Shown: positions 7,618 to 14,240 of the stretch, in pieces | Position numbering within the stretch: the stretch's first letter is position 1 | Layout: each line of letters begins with the position of its first letter | Source of the DNA: an uncultured Planctomycetaceae bacterium | GTDB lineage: Bacteria; Planctomycetota; Planctomycetia; Pirellulales; Pirellulaceae | Reading direction: 5' to 3' | NCBI GenBank assembly: GCA_903927685.1 | Contig: CAIYOB010000989.1 | Location: 1-15,880 of the forward strand | Length of the DNA: 15,880 nt | Notes under the pieces: generated by a model | The model's input: the letters and a program-made list of their open reading frames with translations, nothing else | Database searches by the model: none | Told to the model about the DNA's origin: nothing | Made by a program: the position numbers and the translations under genes

Positions 7618-7697
7618 GTGTCAACCAGGGTAGCTCAGTGGTAGAGCGCCAGGTGGTTAACCTGGATGTCACGGGTTCGACTCCCGTACCGACACCA
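7618..7697 (+). tRNA. tRNA-Asn-like gene (GTT) with abnormal loop and acceptor arm
   Basis: The D arm (GCTC 7633-7636, GAGC 7644-7647), anticodon stem (CCAGG 7649-7653, CCTGG 7661-7665), 5-nt variable loop and T arm (ACGGG, TTCGACT, CCCGT, 7671-7687) all fold perfectly, and CCA is encoded at 7695-7697. The anticodon would be GTT (Asn). Two things are wrong for a normal tRNA. The anticodon loop is TGGTTAA, so position 33 is G instead of U. The 5' acceptor strand pairs with ACCGACAC only if six bases (AACCAG, 7623-7628) are looped out of GTGTC...GGT. It may be a tRNA pseudogene or an RNA with another role. Confidence 0.55.
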
Positions 7698-7718
7698 CAG
7701 GCTGAAAACCTGTACCAA
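7690..7718. repeat. Small palindrome after the tRNA-Asn-like gene
   Basis: ACAGG (7697-7701) and CCTGT (7709-7713) form a 5-bp hairpin with a 7-nt loop. The sequence ACAGGCTGAAAACCTGT resembles half of the larger palindromic repeat at 10459-10522, so it may be a worn copy of that repeat family. It could also act as a weak terminator. Confidence 0.35.
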
Positions 7719-8136
7719 GCGGCCCGAGGGAGGCGGGCCAATGTGTGATCGGCCACCGGCGGACGAGCGACCGGCGGCGCTGACGAATCTGAGCGGACTG
7801 CCCCCGGAGGGCGGTTGCCGGAGGAAGCGGCGCCCACGCGGCGCGCAACTGTCCGGTGGCAGCACGGCCGAGCGCCCTGTAGTGCGTGGATACCGCGTCT
7901 ACCGGCCTTCGGCAAGCGGCAGTGAATGTGCGGCACATCACGTCGGGGCTCGCCTCGGCGACGATCCGCCGCACGGACGCTGCTGTGCCGCCCGAGGCGA
8001 TGTCGATGCTCAAACGACACTCCGCACTCGATCGTGTGATCGCCGCTGGTCCCGCCGCCTGACGGTCTTGCCTGACACGACGCCGACACGAAATCGAAGC
8101 GGTCCGCACGAGACCACTGGAAGGTTAAGGTGAAAG
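7698..8136 (+). other. 439-bp stretch without a convincing gene; possible structured RNA
   Basis: Open frames cross this stretch on both strands but start inside the tRNA-like gene or lack ribosome sites and show Arg/Pro-rich composition typical of chance frames. Present here are direct repeats of ACCGGCGG (7755-7762, 7770-7777), a two-stem pseudoknot candidate (7930-8000), and a hairpin CGATC-GTGT-GATCG (8029-8042). It is the leader region of the slipin gene and may carry its promoter and a long 5' untranslated region. Confidence 0.45.
7930..8000 (+). ncRNA. Candidate H-type pseudoknot RNA
   Basis: Stem 1 is GCGGCACA (7930-7937) with TGTGCCGC (7984-7991), 8 bp. Stem 2 is TCGCCTCGG (7950-7958) with CCGAGGCGA (7992-8000), 9 bp. 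The stems cross, with no base between their 3' strands, so they could stack coaxially. A small TCCG/CGGA hairpin (7965-7977) lies in the loop. Stem 1 competes with a local hairpin ATGTG-CGG-CACAT (7926-7938). Inverted repeats arise easily in GC-rich DNA, so this is only a candidate. Confidence 0.25.
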
Positions 8137-9237
8137 ATGCTGAAGACGATCAAGATCCGCAGCTACGAAGTCGGTCTGCACTTCCGCGACGGCGAGTTCC
8201 AGGGCCTGCTCGGGGCGGGTCGGCATTGGTTCGTTGACCCGCTGCGCAAGGTCGCGGTGGAAGTCGTTTCGCAGCGGAGCCCGTGGTTGGTCCACGAGAA
8301 GCTTGACATGATCGTCAAGTCGGGTGCGCTCAAGGACCGCGCCGCGGTCCTGGACCTGAAGGACTACGAGCGGGCGCTGGTGTGGGTGGACGCCCGGTTC
8401 AGCCACATCCTGCCGCCGGGCCTGCACGCCTACTGGACCACGTTCCGGGAGGTCGTGGTCGAGGTGATCGACGCCCGCCAGGTCCGCTTCGAGCACAAGG
8501 ACCTCCGGGTGATCGTCCGCTCGGCCCTGGCGGACCGCGTGCTGGAAGCCTGCGCCGTCGAACAGGGCCACGTTGGCGTGGTGTTCGAGGACGGACGATA
8601 CGTCGAGACCCTGCCGCCGGGCAAGTTCGCCTTCTGGAAGAACCTGGCCAAAGTCACGTTGGTGCCGGTGGACCTGCGGGAGACGATGCTGGACATCGGC
8701 GGCCAGGAGATCATGACCGCCGACAAGGTCACGTTGCGTCTGAACGCCGTGGTCACCTATCGGGTGGCCGACGCCCACCAGACGCTGAGCGCGACCGAGG
8801 ATGCCCGGCAAGCCCTGTACCGTGAGGCCCAATTGGCTCTGCGGGCAGTGGTCGGCGGCCGGGAACTGGACCAGTTCCTGGCCGACAAGGACGCCATGGC
8901 CAAGGAACTGGAGACGATCGTCCGACAGCGGGTGGCGGCCGTGGGGCTGGAGGTCAGCTCGCTGGGCATCCGCGACGTGATCCTGCCGGGCGAAATGAAG
9001 GACCTGATGAACAAAGTCACAGAGGCCAAGAAGGCGGCCGAGGCCAACCTGATCGTCCGCCGCGAGGAGACGGCGGCCATGCGCAGCCAGGCCAACACGG
9101 CCAAGGTGCTGGAGGGCAACCCGACGCTCATGCGGCTCCGGGAACTGGAAGTCCTGGAGAAGGTCGCGACCAGCGGCAAGCTGAACGTCGTCCTAGGCGA
9201 GAAGGGCCTGGCCGAGCGGATCGTGAACCTGCTGTGA
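8137..9237 (+). CDS. Slipin / SPFH (band 7) family protein
   Basis: This 366-residue protein belongs to the stomatin-prohibitin-flotillin-HflK superfamily, which assembles membrane-associated oligomers and often supports proteolysis or membrane quality control. ATG at 8137 is preceded by AAGGTGAAAG. The SPFH core runs from about 143 to 290 (GHVGVVFEDGRYVETLPPG, then ADKVTLRLNAVVTYRV, then AQLALRAVVGGRELDQFLAD). A helical, Ala/Glu/Lys-rich segment follows (about 292-345). There is no N-terminal transmembrane helix, unlike classical slipins. Instead two extra copies of the module that opens the SPFH domain precede it (residues 11-45 and 78-114). Partners are not evident: the usual NfeD-like protease gene is not next to it in this window. 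Confidence 0.9.
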   Translation: MLKTIKIRSYEVGLHFRDGEFQGLLGAGRHWFVDPLRKVAVEVVSQRSPWLVHEKLDMIVKSGALKDRAAVLDLKDYERALVWVDARFSHILPPGLHAYWTTFREVVVEVIDARQVRFEHKDLRVIVRSALADRVLEACAVEQGHVGVVFEDGRYVETLPPGKFAFWKNLAKVTLVPVDLRETMLDIGGQEIMTADKVTLRLNAVVTYRVADAHQTLSATEDARQALYREAQLALRAVVGGRELDQFLADKDAMAKELETIVRQRVAAVGLEVSSLGIRDVILPGEMKDLMNKVTEAKKAAEANLIVRREETAAMRSQANTAKVLEGNPTLMRLRELEVLEKVATSGKLNVVLGEKGLAERIVNLL

Positions 9238-9420
9238 TCAAAACCGATGCCCGGCGGCTGGGAGTGGTCCCGGCCTCTGGGCGTTCTTTCCGCGTGCGTC
9301 GTTCAAGTCGTCGGCGACGCTCACAATCTGAAAGCAGGCCAAGTACCGCGGATCGCTGGATGAGGGCGTCGAGGCCGAGGGACATCGTACCGGCGAAATA
9401 GGCCCAAAAACATGGCCCAG
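9238..9420. other. Short stretch with nothing recognisable
   Basis: This lies between the slipin stop and the GxxExxY-type fragment. I see no ribosome site, clear terminator or protein family here. Open frames across it have chance-like Arg/Pro/Ser composition. Confidence 0.5.
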
Positions 9421-9855
9421 TCAAGTTGCGTGAAATGGTGGTTCAAGCCATTTGCCTGATCGTCCACGGATGGTGCTGGGCCCACGGATGGCAGAGCGGA
9501 CCCACGGATGAAATGCAGTGACATTCAGTTGGTACGACTGCAGCGCGAACAGGATCAGCTTCTCCGTCACCTGTGCGCCATATCCGGTCTCGTGTTCATG
9601 GTAGATCGCGCGCAAGGCATCGCGGACGGAAATCCCGACGTCCCGCGCACGGCCGGAAATTCGGCCGGACCAGTAACTCCAGTTTTCCTCCAATCTGGTT
9701 TCTGGTCTTTCGTAGGCAACTCGTTCAACATGGACGCGATCGAGCCCCATGTTCACGAGCAACCCAAGGCGATCGTTCCGGCACTTCAGGTAGTCGAACA
9801 GCTGTACAAATTCTGTCTGTCTTGGGCTTTGTTTCGACGTGACCAGGTGGATCAC
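9421..9855 (-). pseudogene. GxxExxY-type protein fragment, rearranged halves
   Basis: The frame encodes 144 residues. Residues 14-50 (QLFDYLKCRNDRLGLLVNMG, then VHVERV) match the C-terminal end of GxxExxY proteins, a PD-(D/E)XK nuclease-like family of unclear role. Residues 76-110 (VRDALRAIYHEHETGYGAQV, then TEKLILFALQ) match the N-terminal end of the same family. So the end of one module precedes the start of another, as in a tandem two-module protein that has lost both outer halves. Upstream the frame is blocked by a stop at 9913-9915, so the first module has no beginning. After residue 115 the sequence becomes a CATCCGTGG repeat tail. There is no good ribosome site at the first GTG. It is most likely a gene remnant. 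Confidence 0.5.
9464..9510. repeat. Three spaced copies of CCACGGATG
   Basis: Identical 9-mers lie at 9464-9472, 9482-9490 and 9502-9510, with start spacing of 18 and 20 bp. They form the end of the minus-strand GxxExxY-like frame, where they read as HPWVRS, IRGPST and IRG. Confidence 0.7.
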
Positions 9856-10035
9856 TCCGTTGACCGCTTGGCAGATCGAAAGGTAGCCCGCGCGGTACGG
9901 CGGACAGGGCGCTCATCCTGAACCGCCCCGTATTCCCGCCACCCCGAACCGTCCCCCCGGCCTCGCCCCGCTGGCCTTGAGCGACGTGAATCGTCTGGAG
10001 AGCGATTGACGCGTGGCAGCCTATCCCGCGGACGC
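9856..10035. other. Intergenic stretch with a repeat half-copy
   Basis: No gene is recognisable. Near its right end, TGGCAGCCTATCCCGCG (10014-10030) closely resembles the right arm of the palindromic repeat at 10459-10522. It lies just beyond the stop codon of the short secreted protein gene. Confidence 0.4.
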
Positions 10036-10425
10036 TCAGTCTTCCATCCTGATCAATTGGGCGTCGTCGAACCAATCCACGTCGCCCGGGTTGGCGTACA
10101 GGAACAAGAAGTTCTGCGTGGCCCGTTTGGGCTGAGCCGCTTTCAGGTCCGCGACGCAATCGGCCAGTTCGCTCCACTCCCCGCGTTCGCGCGAGAAAGC
10201 ACAATGCGCATGCCGCGTCTGCCCGTCGGCCGTCTTGCGCGTGGGAAAGATCGTCGTGCCGTCGAACGCGGCCCACTTCTCGAACTCCGCCAGTTCCCGG
10301 CGGAACCGGGCCGCCGTGGGGGAATCCCATCCGGTGGCGATCAACCCCGTCTCAGCCGCCGGCGCGGCGGTCCAGGCGAACACGGCAACACTGAACACGC
10401 AACCGAGCCACAGCAGGTTCTTCAT
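10036..10425 (-). CDS. Short secreted hypothetical protein, probably truncated
   Basis: This encodes 129 residues with a Sec signal peptide (hydrophobic core about 4-19, cleavage near APAAE). ATG at 10425 is preferred over GTG at 10434 because AAGGGTGA sits at good spacing before it and would be too close to the GTG. The mature part (TGLIATGWDSPTAARFRREL, KWAAFDGTTIFPTRKTADG, ANPGDVDWFDD) resembles, from memory, the start of a longer secreted planctomycete family with a probable TIM-barrel fold. Here it stops eight residues after WFDD. A half-copy of the local palindromic repeat lies just past the stop, so the gene may have been cut there. Function unknown. Confidence 0.6.
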   Translation of the reverse strand: MKNLLWLGCVFSVAVFAWTAAPAAETGLIATGWDSPTAARFRRELAEFEKWAAFDGTTIFPTRKTADGQTRHAHCAFSRERGEWSELADCVADLKAAQPKRATQNFLFLYANPGDVDWFDDAQLIRMED

Positions 10426-10458
10426 CAGCTTCACCCTTCGATTCGTTACGGCTTGGAA

Positions 10459-10522
10459 GTGGGACAGGCTCCCAGCCGGTCAAGGTCCGGAAAACCGATG
10501 ACAGGCTGGAAGCCTATCCCAC
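10459..10522. repeat. Planctomycete-type interspersed palindromic (REP-like) element
   Basis: The left arm begins GTGGGACAGGCTCCCAGCC and the right arm, read on the other strand, begins GTGGGATAGGCTTCCAGCC, about 24 bp each with few mismatches. The central part is AAGGTCCGGAAAACCG. From memory, very similar elements recur between genes in planctomycete genomes, where they are often mistranslated as TGWKPIP or GFQPV peptides. Both peptides appear when this element is translated. Confidence 0.7.
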
Positions 10523-10677
10523 GTGCCCCCAATTTGCGACCATCAGCAATCCAACGGCCATTATGCACGAACGTCTTTCCGGCCGGCAACCCAGAAGCGT
10601 TAGCGACAGGACGATCGAACAGGCTGCCACGCGCCTCCGGCCTTGTTACATGGCGTTTACACACAGACGCCGCTCCA

Positions 10678-10702
10678 GCTCGTCTAATGTCCTTAGACGA
10701 GC
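10678..10702. promoter_or_regulatory. Perfect palindrome upstream of vWA operon, candidate operator
   Basis: GCTCGTCTAA (10678-10687) and TTAGACGAGC (10693-10702) are perfect inverted 10-mers around TGTCC. It ends 28 bp before the operon start codon. A -10-like TCTAAT (10683-10688) lies inside it, so a bound protein could block RNA polymerase; no good -35 is visible at normal spacing. As RNA it would form a stable hairpin in the leader. Confidence 0.55.
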
Positions 10703-10730
10703 AACGATTCCTTCTTTGCGGAGCCGAGTC

Positions 10731-13019
10731 ATGGGTGTTCAATCGTTCCCCGCTTGCTGGGTGGGCCTGTTCGCGGCGGCGTGGCAGGCCGTGGGCTATG
10801 CGCAAGTCGCCGAAATCCGTTCGTCGGAGCACGCTTCCTTGCGGTCCCTGGCCGCCAACGTCATCGTGCCCCAACGGCGGGTCGTCGCGCCCCGGCGTCC
10901 GGATGCGGACGGGAGGGTGAGCATCGAGGGCGTGCGGGCCCAGGTGTCGATCGTCGAACAAGTGGCGACGACCACGTTGGAGATCGACCTGCGCAACCCG
11001 ACCGGCCAGCGACTGGAGGCGGAAGTGATCCTGCCGGTGCCGGAGCGGGCGGCGGTCCGCGGGTTTGATTTCCAGGGCGCCGGCGCCGAACCCAGCGCCC
11101 AGCTGTTGCCCAAGGCGGAGGCGCGGCGGATCTACGACGAGATCGTGGCCCGGACCCGCGATCCGGCCCTCCTGGAGTTCATCGACTTTCGCCTGATCCG
11201 CTCCAGCGTCTTCCCGGTCGAGCCCCACGGAACCCAGCAGGTCCGGCTGATCTACGAACACGTCTGCGAGGCGGACGGCGACCGCTTTGACTATGTGCTG
11301 CCGCGCAGCGAGGCGCTCGACTATGGCGTGCCGTGGCAGATCAGGGTGACCGTCAAATCGCAGCGCAAGCTGGCCGCGGTCTACTCGCCCAGCCACCGCA
11401 TCGAGACGCGCATCGCGAATCAAGGCCGAGTGGTCAGCGCCCAACTCGCCGCCGACGCCGAACGGGAACCGGGCGCCTTCCGGCTGTCCTTGCTGCTGGG
11501 CGAGGGCGAGGGCTTGTGCGCAACCTTGCTGGCCTATCCGGATCCCAAGGTTGGCGGCGGGTATTTCCTGCTGCTGGCCGGCGTGCCGCACGAGCCGGCT
11601 TCCGAGCGGCCGCGGATCCAGCGCGAGGTCACGCTCGTGCTGGACCGCTCGGGCTCGATGGCGGGTGACAAGCTGGAGCAGGTCCGGGGGGCTGCCCAGC
11701 AGATCCTGGCGGGACTCGAACCGGGGGAATCCTTTAACCTGATCCTTTACAACGAAGCGGTCGACATTTTTTCCCAGCGCCCGGTCATCAAGAACGCCGC
11801 CAACCTGGCGGCCGCCAGCCGCTACCTGCAGGGCACGCAGGCTCGGGGCGGTACAAACATCCACGACGCGCTGGTCGAGGCACTGCGCCAAGAACCTACA
11901 CCGGACCGGCTGCCGATCGTGCTGTTCTTGACCGACGGCCGGGCGACGATCGGCCAGACCGGCGAAAAAGCCATCCGCGACGCCGCCAAAGCTGCGAACA
12001 CCTACGACAAGCGGGTGTTTACCTTGGGTGTGGGAGTCGACGTCAATTCGCCGCTGGTGGAGCATCTGGCCTACGCCACGCGCGGGACCGCCGCGTTCGT
12101 CCTGCCCGGCGAGGACATCGAACTGAAAGTCTCCCAAGTGTTTCAGCGGCTTTCCGGCCCGGTGCTCGTCGAACCGCGATTGACGGTCGTGGACGGCGCG
12201 GGCCATCCCGCAGCCGGACGGACGCGCGACCTGATCCCGCTGCGGCTCCCGGATCTGTTCGACGGCGAACAGCTGGCCGTGCTGGGGCAGTACGTTGGCG
12301 AGCAGCCGCTGGCGTTTCGCTTGACCGGCCGATACCTGGGGCGGCAGCGGACCTTTCAGTTTCGCTTCGGCCTGGACAAGGCCACGACACGGAACGGTTT
12401 TGTGCAACGCCTGTGGGCGCAGCGCAAAATCGGCGTGCTCGTCGATGCCATCCGCACCAGCGGTGCCGATCCACGCGATGCGGCCTCCGGACGAGCTGCT
12501 CCACCGCTGCAGGAGCTGGTGGACGAAATCGTGCGTCTGTCGACGGAGTTTGGGGTGCTGACCGAGTATACCGCGTTTCTCGCCAGAGAAGGCACGGATC
12601 TGAGCCAGCGCGAACAGGTTGCCGCCCAGGCGTGGCGCAACTTCGACTCGCGGGCCCGGCAGGTCCGCTCCGGGCTGGACGCGGTGAACCAGGATTTGAA
12701 CTCCCTGTCCCAGAAATCGGCCAGCCAGCTGAATTACCGGAACGCCTACTGGGACGCGAATCTGGATCGCGCCCAGATCGCGTCCGTCCAACAGGTCGCC
12801 GACCGCGCTTTCTACCAGAAAGGCGGCCGCTGGGTGGACAGCCGCCTGGTCGACGATTCCGATCTTGGCGGCCCGCACCGGGTGATCGAGTTCGGCTCGG
12901 ACGAGTTCCTGGAATTGGCCCACCGCCTGGCACGGGAAGGCCGGCAGGGCAGCATCATGATGCGCGGCGAAATTCTCTTGGATGTCGACGGTCAAGTGAT
13001 CCTGGTGCGGAACCATTGA
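10731..13019 (+). CDS. Secreted VIT-vWA domain protein (inter-alpha-trypsin inhibitor heavy chain-like)
   Basis: This 762-residue protein is likely extracytoplasmic and involved in protein or surface binding through a metal-dependent adhesion site. ATG at 10731 was chosen for the GGAG ribosome site and the signal peptide (residues 1-25). A VIT domain covers about 62-185, with LPVPERAAVRGFDF, EARRIYDEIVARTRDPALLE and SSVFPVEPHGTQQVRLIYE. The vWA domain covers about 298-470 with a complete MIDAS: D305, S307 and S309 in DRSGS, T375 in GGTNIHDAL, D402 in FLTDG. The LSTEFGVLTEYTAFLARE segment in the C-terminal region is also typical of bacterial VIT-vWA proteins. It starts a four-gene run with vWA, response regulator and likely kinase genes. 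It was probably regulated through the palindrome just upstream. Confidence 0.92.
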   Translation: MGVQSFPACWVGLFAAAWQAVGYAQVAEIRSSEHASLRSLAANVIVPQRRVVAPRRPDADGRVSIEGVRAQVSIVEQVATTTLEIDLRNPTGQRLEAEVILPVPERAAVRGFDFQGAGAEPSAQLLPKAEARRIYDEIVARTRDPALLEFIDFRLIRSSVFPVEPHGTQQVRLIYEHVCEADGDRFDYVLPRSEALDYGVPWQIRVTVKSQRKLAAVYSPSHRIETRIANQGRVVSAQLAADAEREPGAFRLSLLLGEGEGLCATLLAYPDPKVGGGYFLLLAGVPHEPASERPRIQREVTLVLDRSGSMAGDKLEQVRGAAQQILAGLEPGESFNLILYNEAVDIFSQRPVIKNAANLAAASRYLQGTQARGGTNIHDALVEALRQEPTPDRLPIVLFLTDGRATIGQTGEKAIRDAAKAANTYDKRVFTLGVGVDVNSPLVEHLAYATRGTAAFVLPGEDIELKVSQVFQRLSGPVLVEPRLTVVDGAGHPAAGRTRDLIPLRLPDLFDGEQLAVLGQYVGEQPLAFRLTGRYLGRQRTFQFRFGLDKATTRNGFVQRLWAQRKIGVLVDAIRTSGADPRDAASGRAAPPLQELVDEIVRLSTEFGVLTEYTAFLAREGTDLSQREQVAAQAWRNFDSRARQVRSGLDAVNQDLNSLSQKSASQLNYRNAYWDANLDRAQIASVQQVADRAFYQKGGRWVDSRLVDDSDLGGPHRVIEFGSDEFLELAHRLAREGRQGSIMMRGEILLDVDGQVILVRNH

Positions 13020-13065
13020 TCCGCGGTTCAAGGTCTGTATTGCTCTAACCCAAGGAGTCCCAAGC

Positions 13066-14235
13066 ATGTCTCGAAACGTAATTCGTGTGCTCGCCGTCTC
13101 GTTGGTGGCTACGCTGGCTGTGGCCGTCCAGGCTCAGACTCACGCCGACGCCCAGCCGCTGAACTCACCCGCAGCGGCACCCGTCCAACCGGCAAGCGAA
13201 AACGCGGCTCCCGTGGTCCAGCTGGCGATCCTGCTGGACAACTCCGGTTCGATGAGCGGCTTGATTGAACAGGCCAAGAGCGAACTGTGGCGAGTCGTCA
13301 ACGAACTGACCACCGCCCGGCGGAACGGCCAGCAACCTCGGCTGGAGGTCGCCCTGTACACCTACGGCGATCCTCCACCCCGACAGCTCAACGGCCTGAC
13401 GGACGACTTGGATCGAGTCTCCGAATCGCTGTTCGCCGTCTCGATCAGCGGCGGCAGCGAGTTCTGCGGGCAGGCCATCCAGACAGCCTCGCGGGAATTG
13501 GCGTGGAGCCCTTCGCCCAACGACCTGAAGCTGATCTTCATCGCCGGCAACGAGCCGTTCACCCAGGGCCCCGTCGATTACCGCGAAGCCTGCCGGGAGG
13601 CGATTGCCAAGGGAATCATGATCAACACGATTCACTGCGGCGAGGGCATTCCCGATGACTGGCGGGACGGCGCGCTGCTGGCTGACGGCCAGGCGATCAG
13701 CATCAACCAGAACGCCCAGGTCGCACATATCGAAGCGCCGCAAGACGCGGAGATCGCCCGCCTGGGCGCCGACCTGAACCAGACGTACATCCCGTTTGGG
13801 GCCGTGGCGGCGGAGAGCCAGGCCCGGCAACTCGTGCAGGACCAGAACGCCTCGACTCAGTCTCAGGCCAGTTCCGTCCAGCGGGCCGTGTCCAAGGCGA
13901 ATGCCTACTATCGCAACAGCGCCTGGGATCTGGTGGATGCCCTGAACGAGGGCCGCGTCAAGCTGCCGGATGTCAAGGCGGAAGACCTGCCGGAAAACAT
14001 GCGCGGCATGAGCTTGGCCGAGCGGCAGCAGTACGTGGCGCGGCAGTCCGCCGAGCGTCAGCGTCTGCAGGATCGAATCAACGGGCTGAACGGCGAGCGG
14101 AACCGGTTTGTGGCGGAACGGCAAAAGCAAGCGGCTGCCCAATCCGGCGAAAAGACCCTTGACCAGGCACTGGTCGAAGCCATCCGCTCGCAAGCGTCGG
14201 AGAAGCGGTTTATATTCGAGGCAGCAGGGTTGTAA
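13066..14235 (+). CDS. Secreted vWA domain protein with C-terminal coiled coil
   Basis: This 389-residue protein has an AAGGAG ribosome site and a Sec signal peptide (residues 1-23, VQAQT). After a Pro/Ala-rich linker a vWA domain spans about 50-245, with MIDAS motif DNSGS (D58, S60, S62) and GGSEFCG (129-135) at the second metal loop. The third MIDAS position, usually TDG, reads FIAGNEPF (158-165), so the normal aspartate is absent; Asn or Glu may replace it, or metal binding may differ. The region 250-360 is Gln/Arg/Ala-rich and predicted helical, likely a coiled coil (about 318-358). It is 46 bp after the VIT-vWA gene and 5 bp before the response regulator, so the three are probably co-transcribed. 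It may act as a partner or sensor component on the cell surface. Confidence 0.88.
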   Translation: MSRNVIRVLAVSLVATLAVAVQAQTHADAQPLNSPAAAPVQPASENAAPVVQLAILLDNSGSMSGLIEQAKSELWRVVNELTTARRNGQQPRLEVALYTYGDPPPRQLNGLTDDLDRVSESLFAVSISGGSEFCGQAIQTASRELAWSPSPNDLKLIFIAGNEPFTQGPVDYREACREAIAKGIMINTIHCGEGIPDDWRDGALLADGQAISINQNAQVAHIEAPQDAEIARLGADLNQTYIPFGAVAAESQARQLVQDQNASTQSQASSVQRAVSKANAYYRNSAWDLVDALNEGRVKLPDVKAEDLPENMRGMSLAERQQYVARQSAERQRLQDRINGLNGERNRFVAERQKQAAAQSGEKTLDQALVEAIRSQASEKRFIFEAAGL

Positions 14236-14240
14236 GTTCC

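Larger units (their letters stand above)
10426..10730. other. Intergenic region with palindromic repeat and operator-like palindrome
   Basis: This holds the divergent start regions of the short secreted protein (minus) and the vWA operon (plus). It contains the interspersed palindrome 10459-10522 and a perfect 10-bp-arm palindrome 10678-10702. An open frame that extends the VIT-vWA gene upstream to 10563 runs through non-coding sequence. Confidence 0.6.

Noticed and set aside
7361..8133. Open frames on both strands across the tRNA-rich stretch
   Set aside because: They translate tRNA genes and repeats; peptides such as GVEPVTSRLT and GFQPVVS are typical artefacts of reading tRNA and repeat DNA.
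10006..10920. Plus-strand frame running into the VIT-vWA region
   Set aside because: It is antisense to the short secreted protein and then reads the palindromic repeat (TGWKPIP peptide); no ribosome site.
10446..13067. 873-codon minus-strand open frame
   Set aside because: It is antisense to the VIT-vWA gene, which has intact MIDAS and VIT motifs. Its N-terminal-to-C-terminal composition is His/Arg/Gln-rich without recognisable domains, and its end translates the palindromic repeat.
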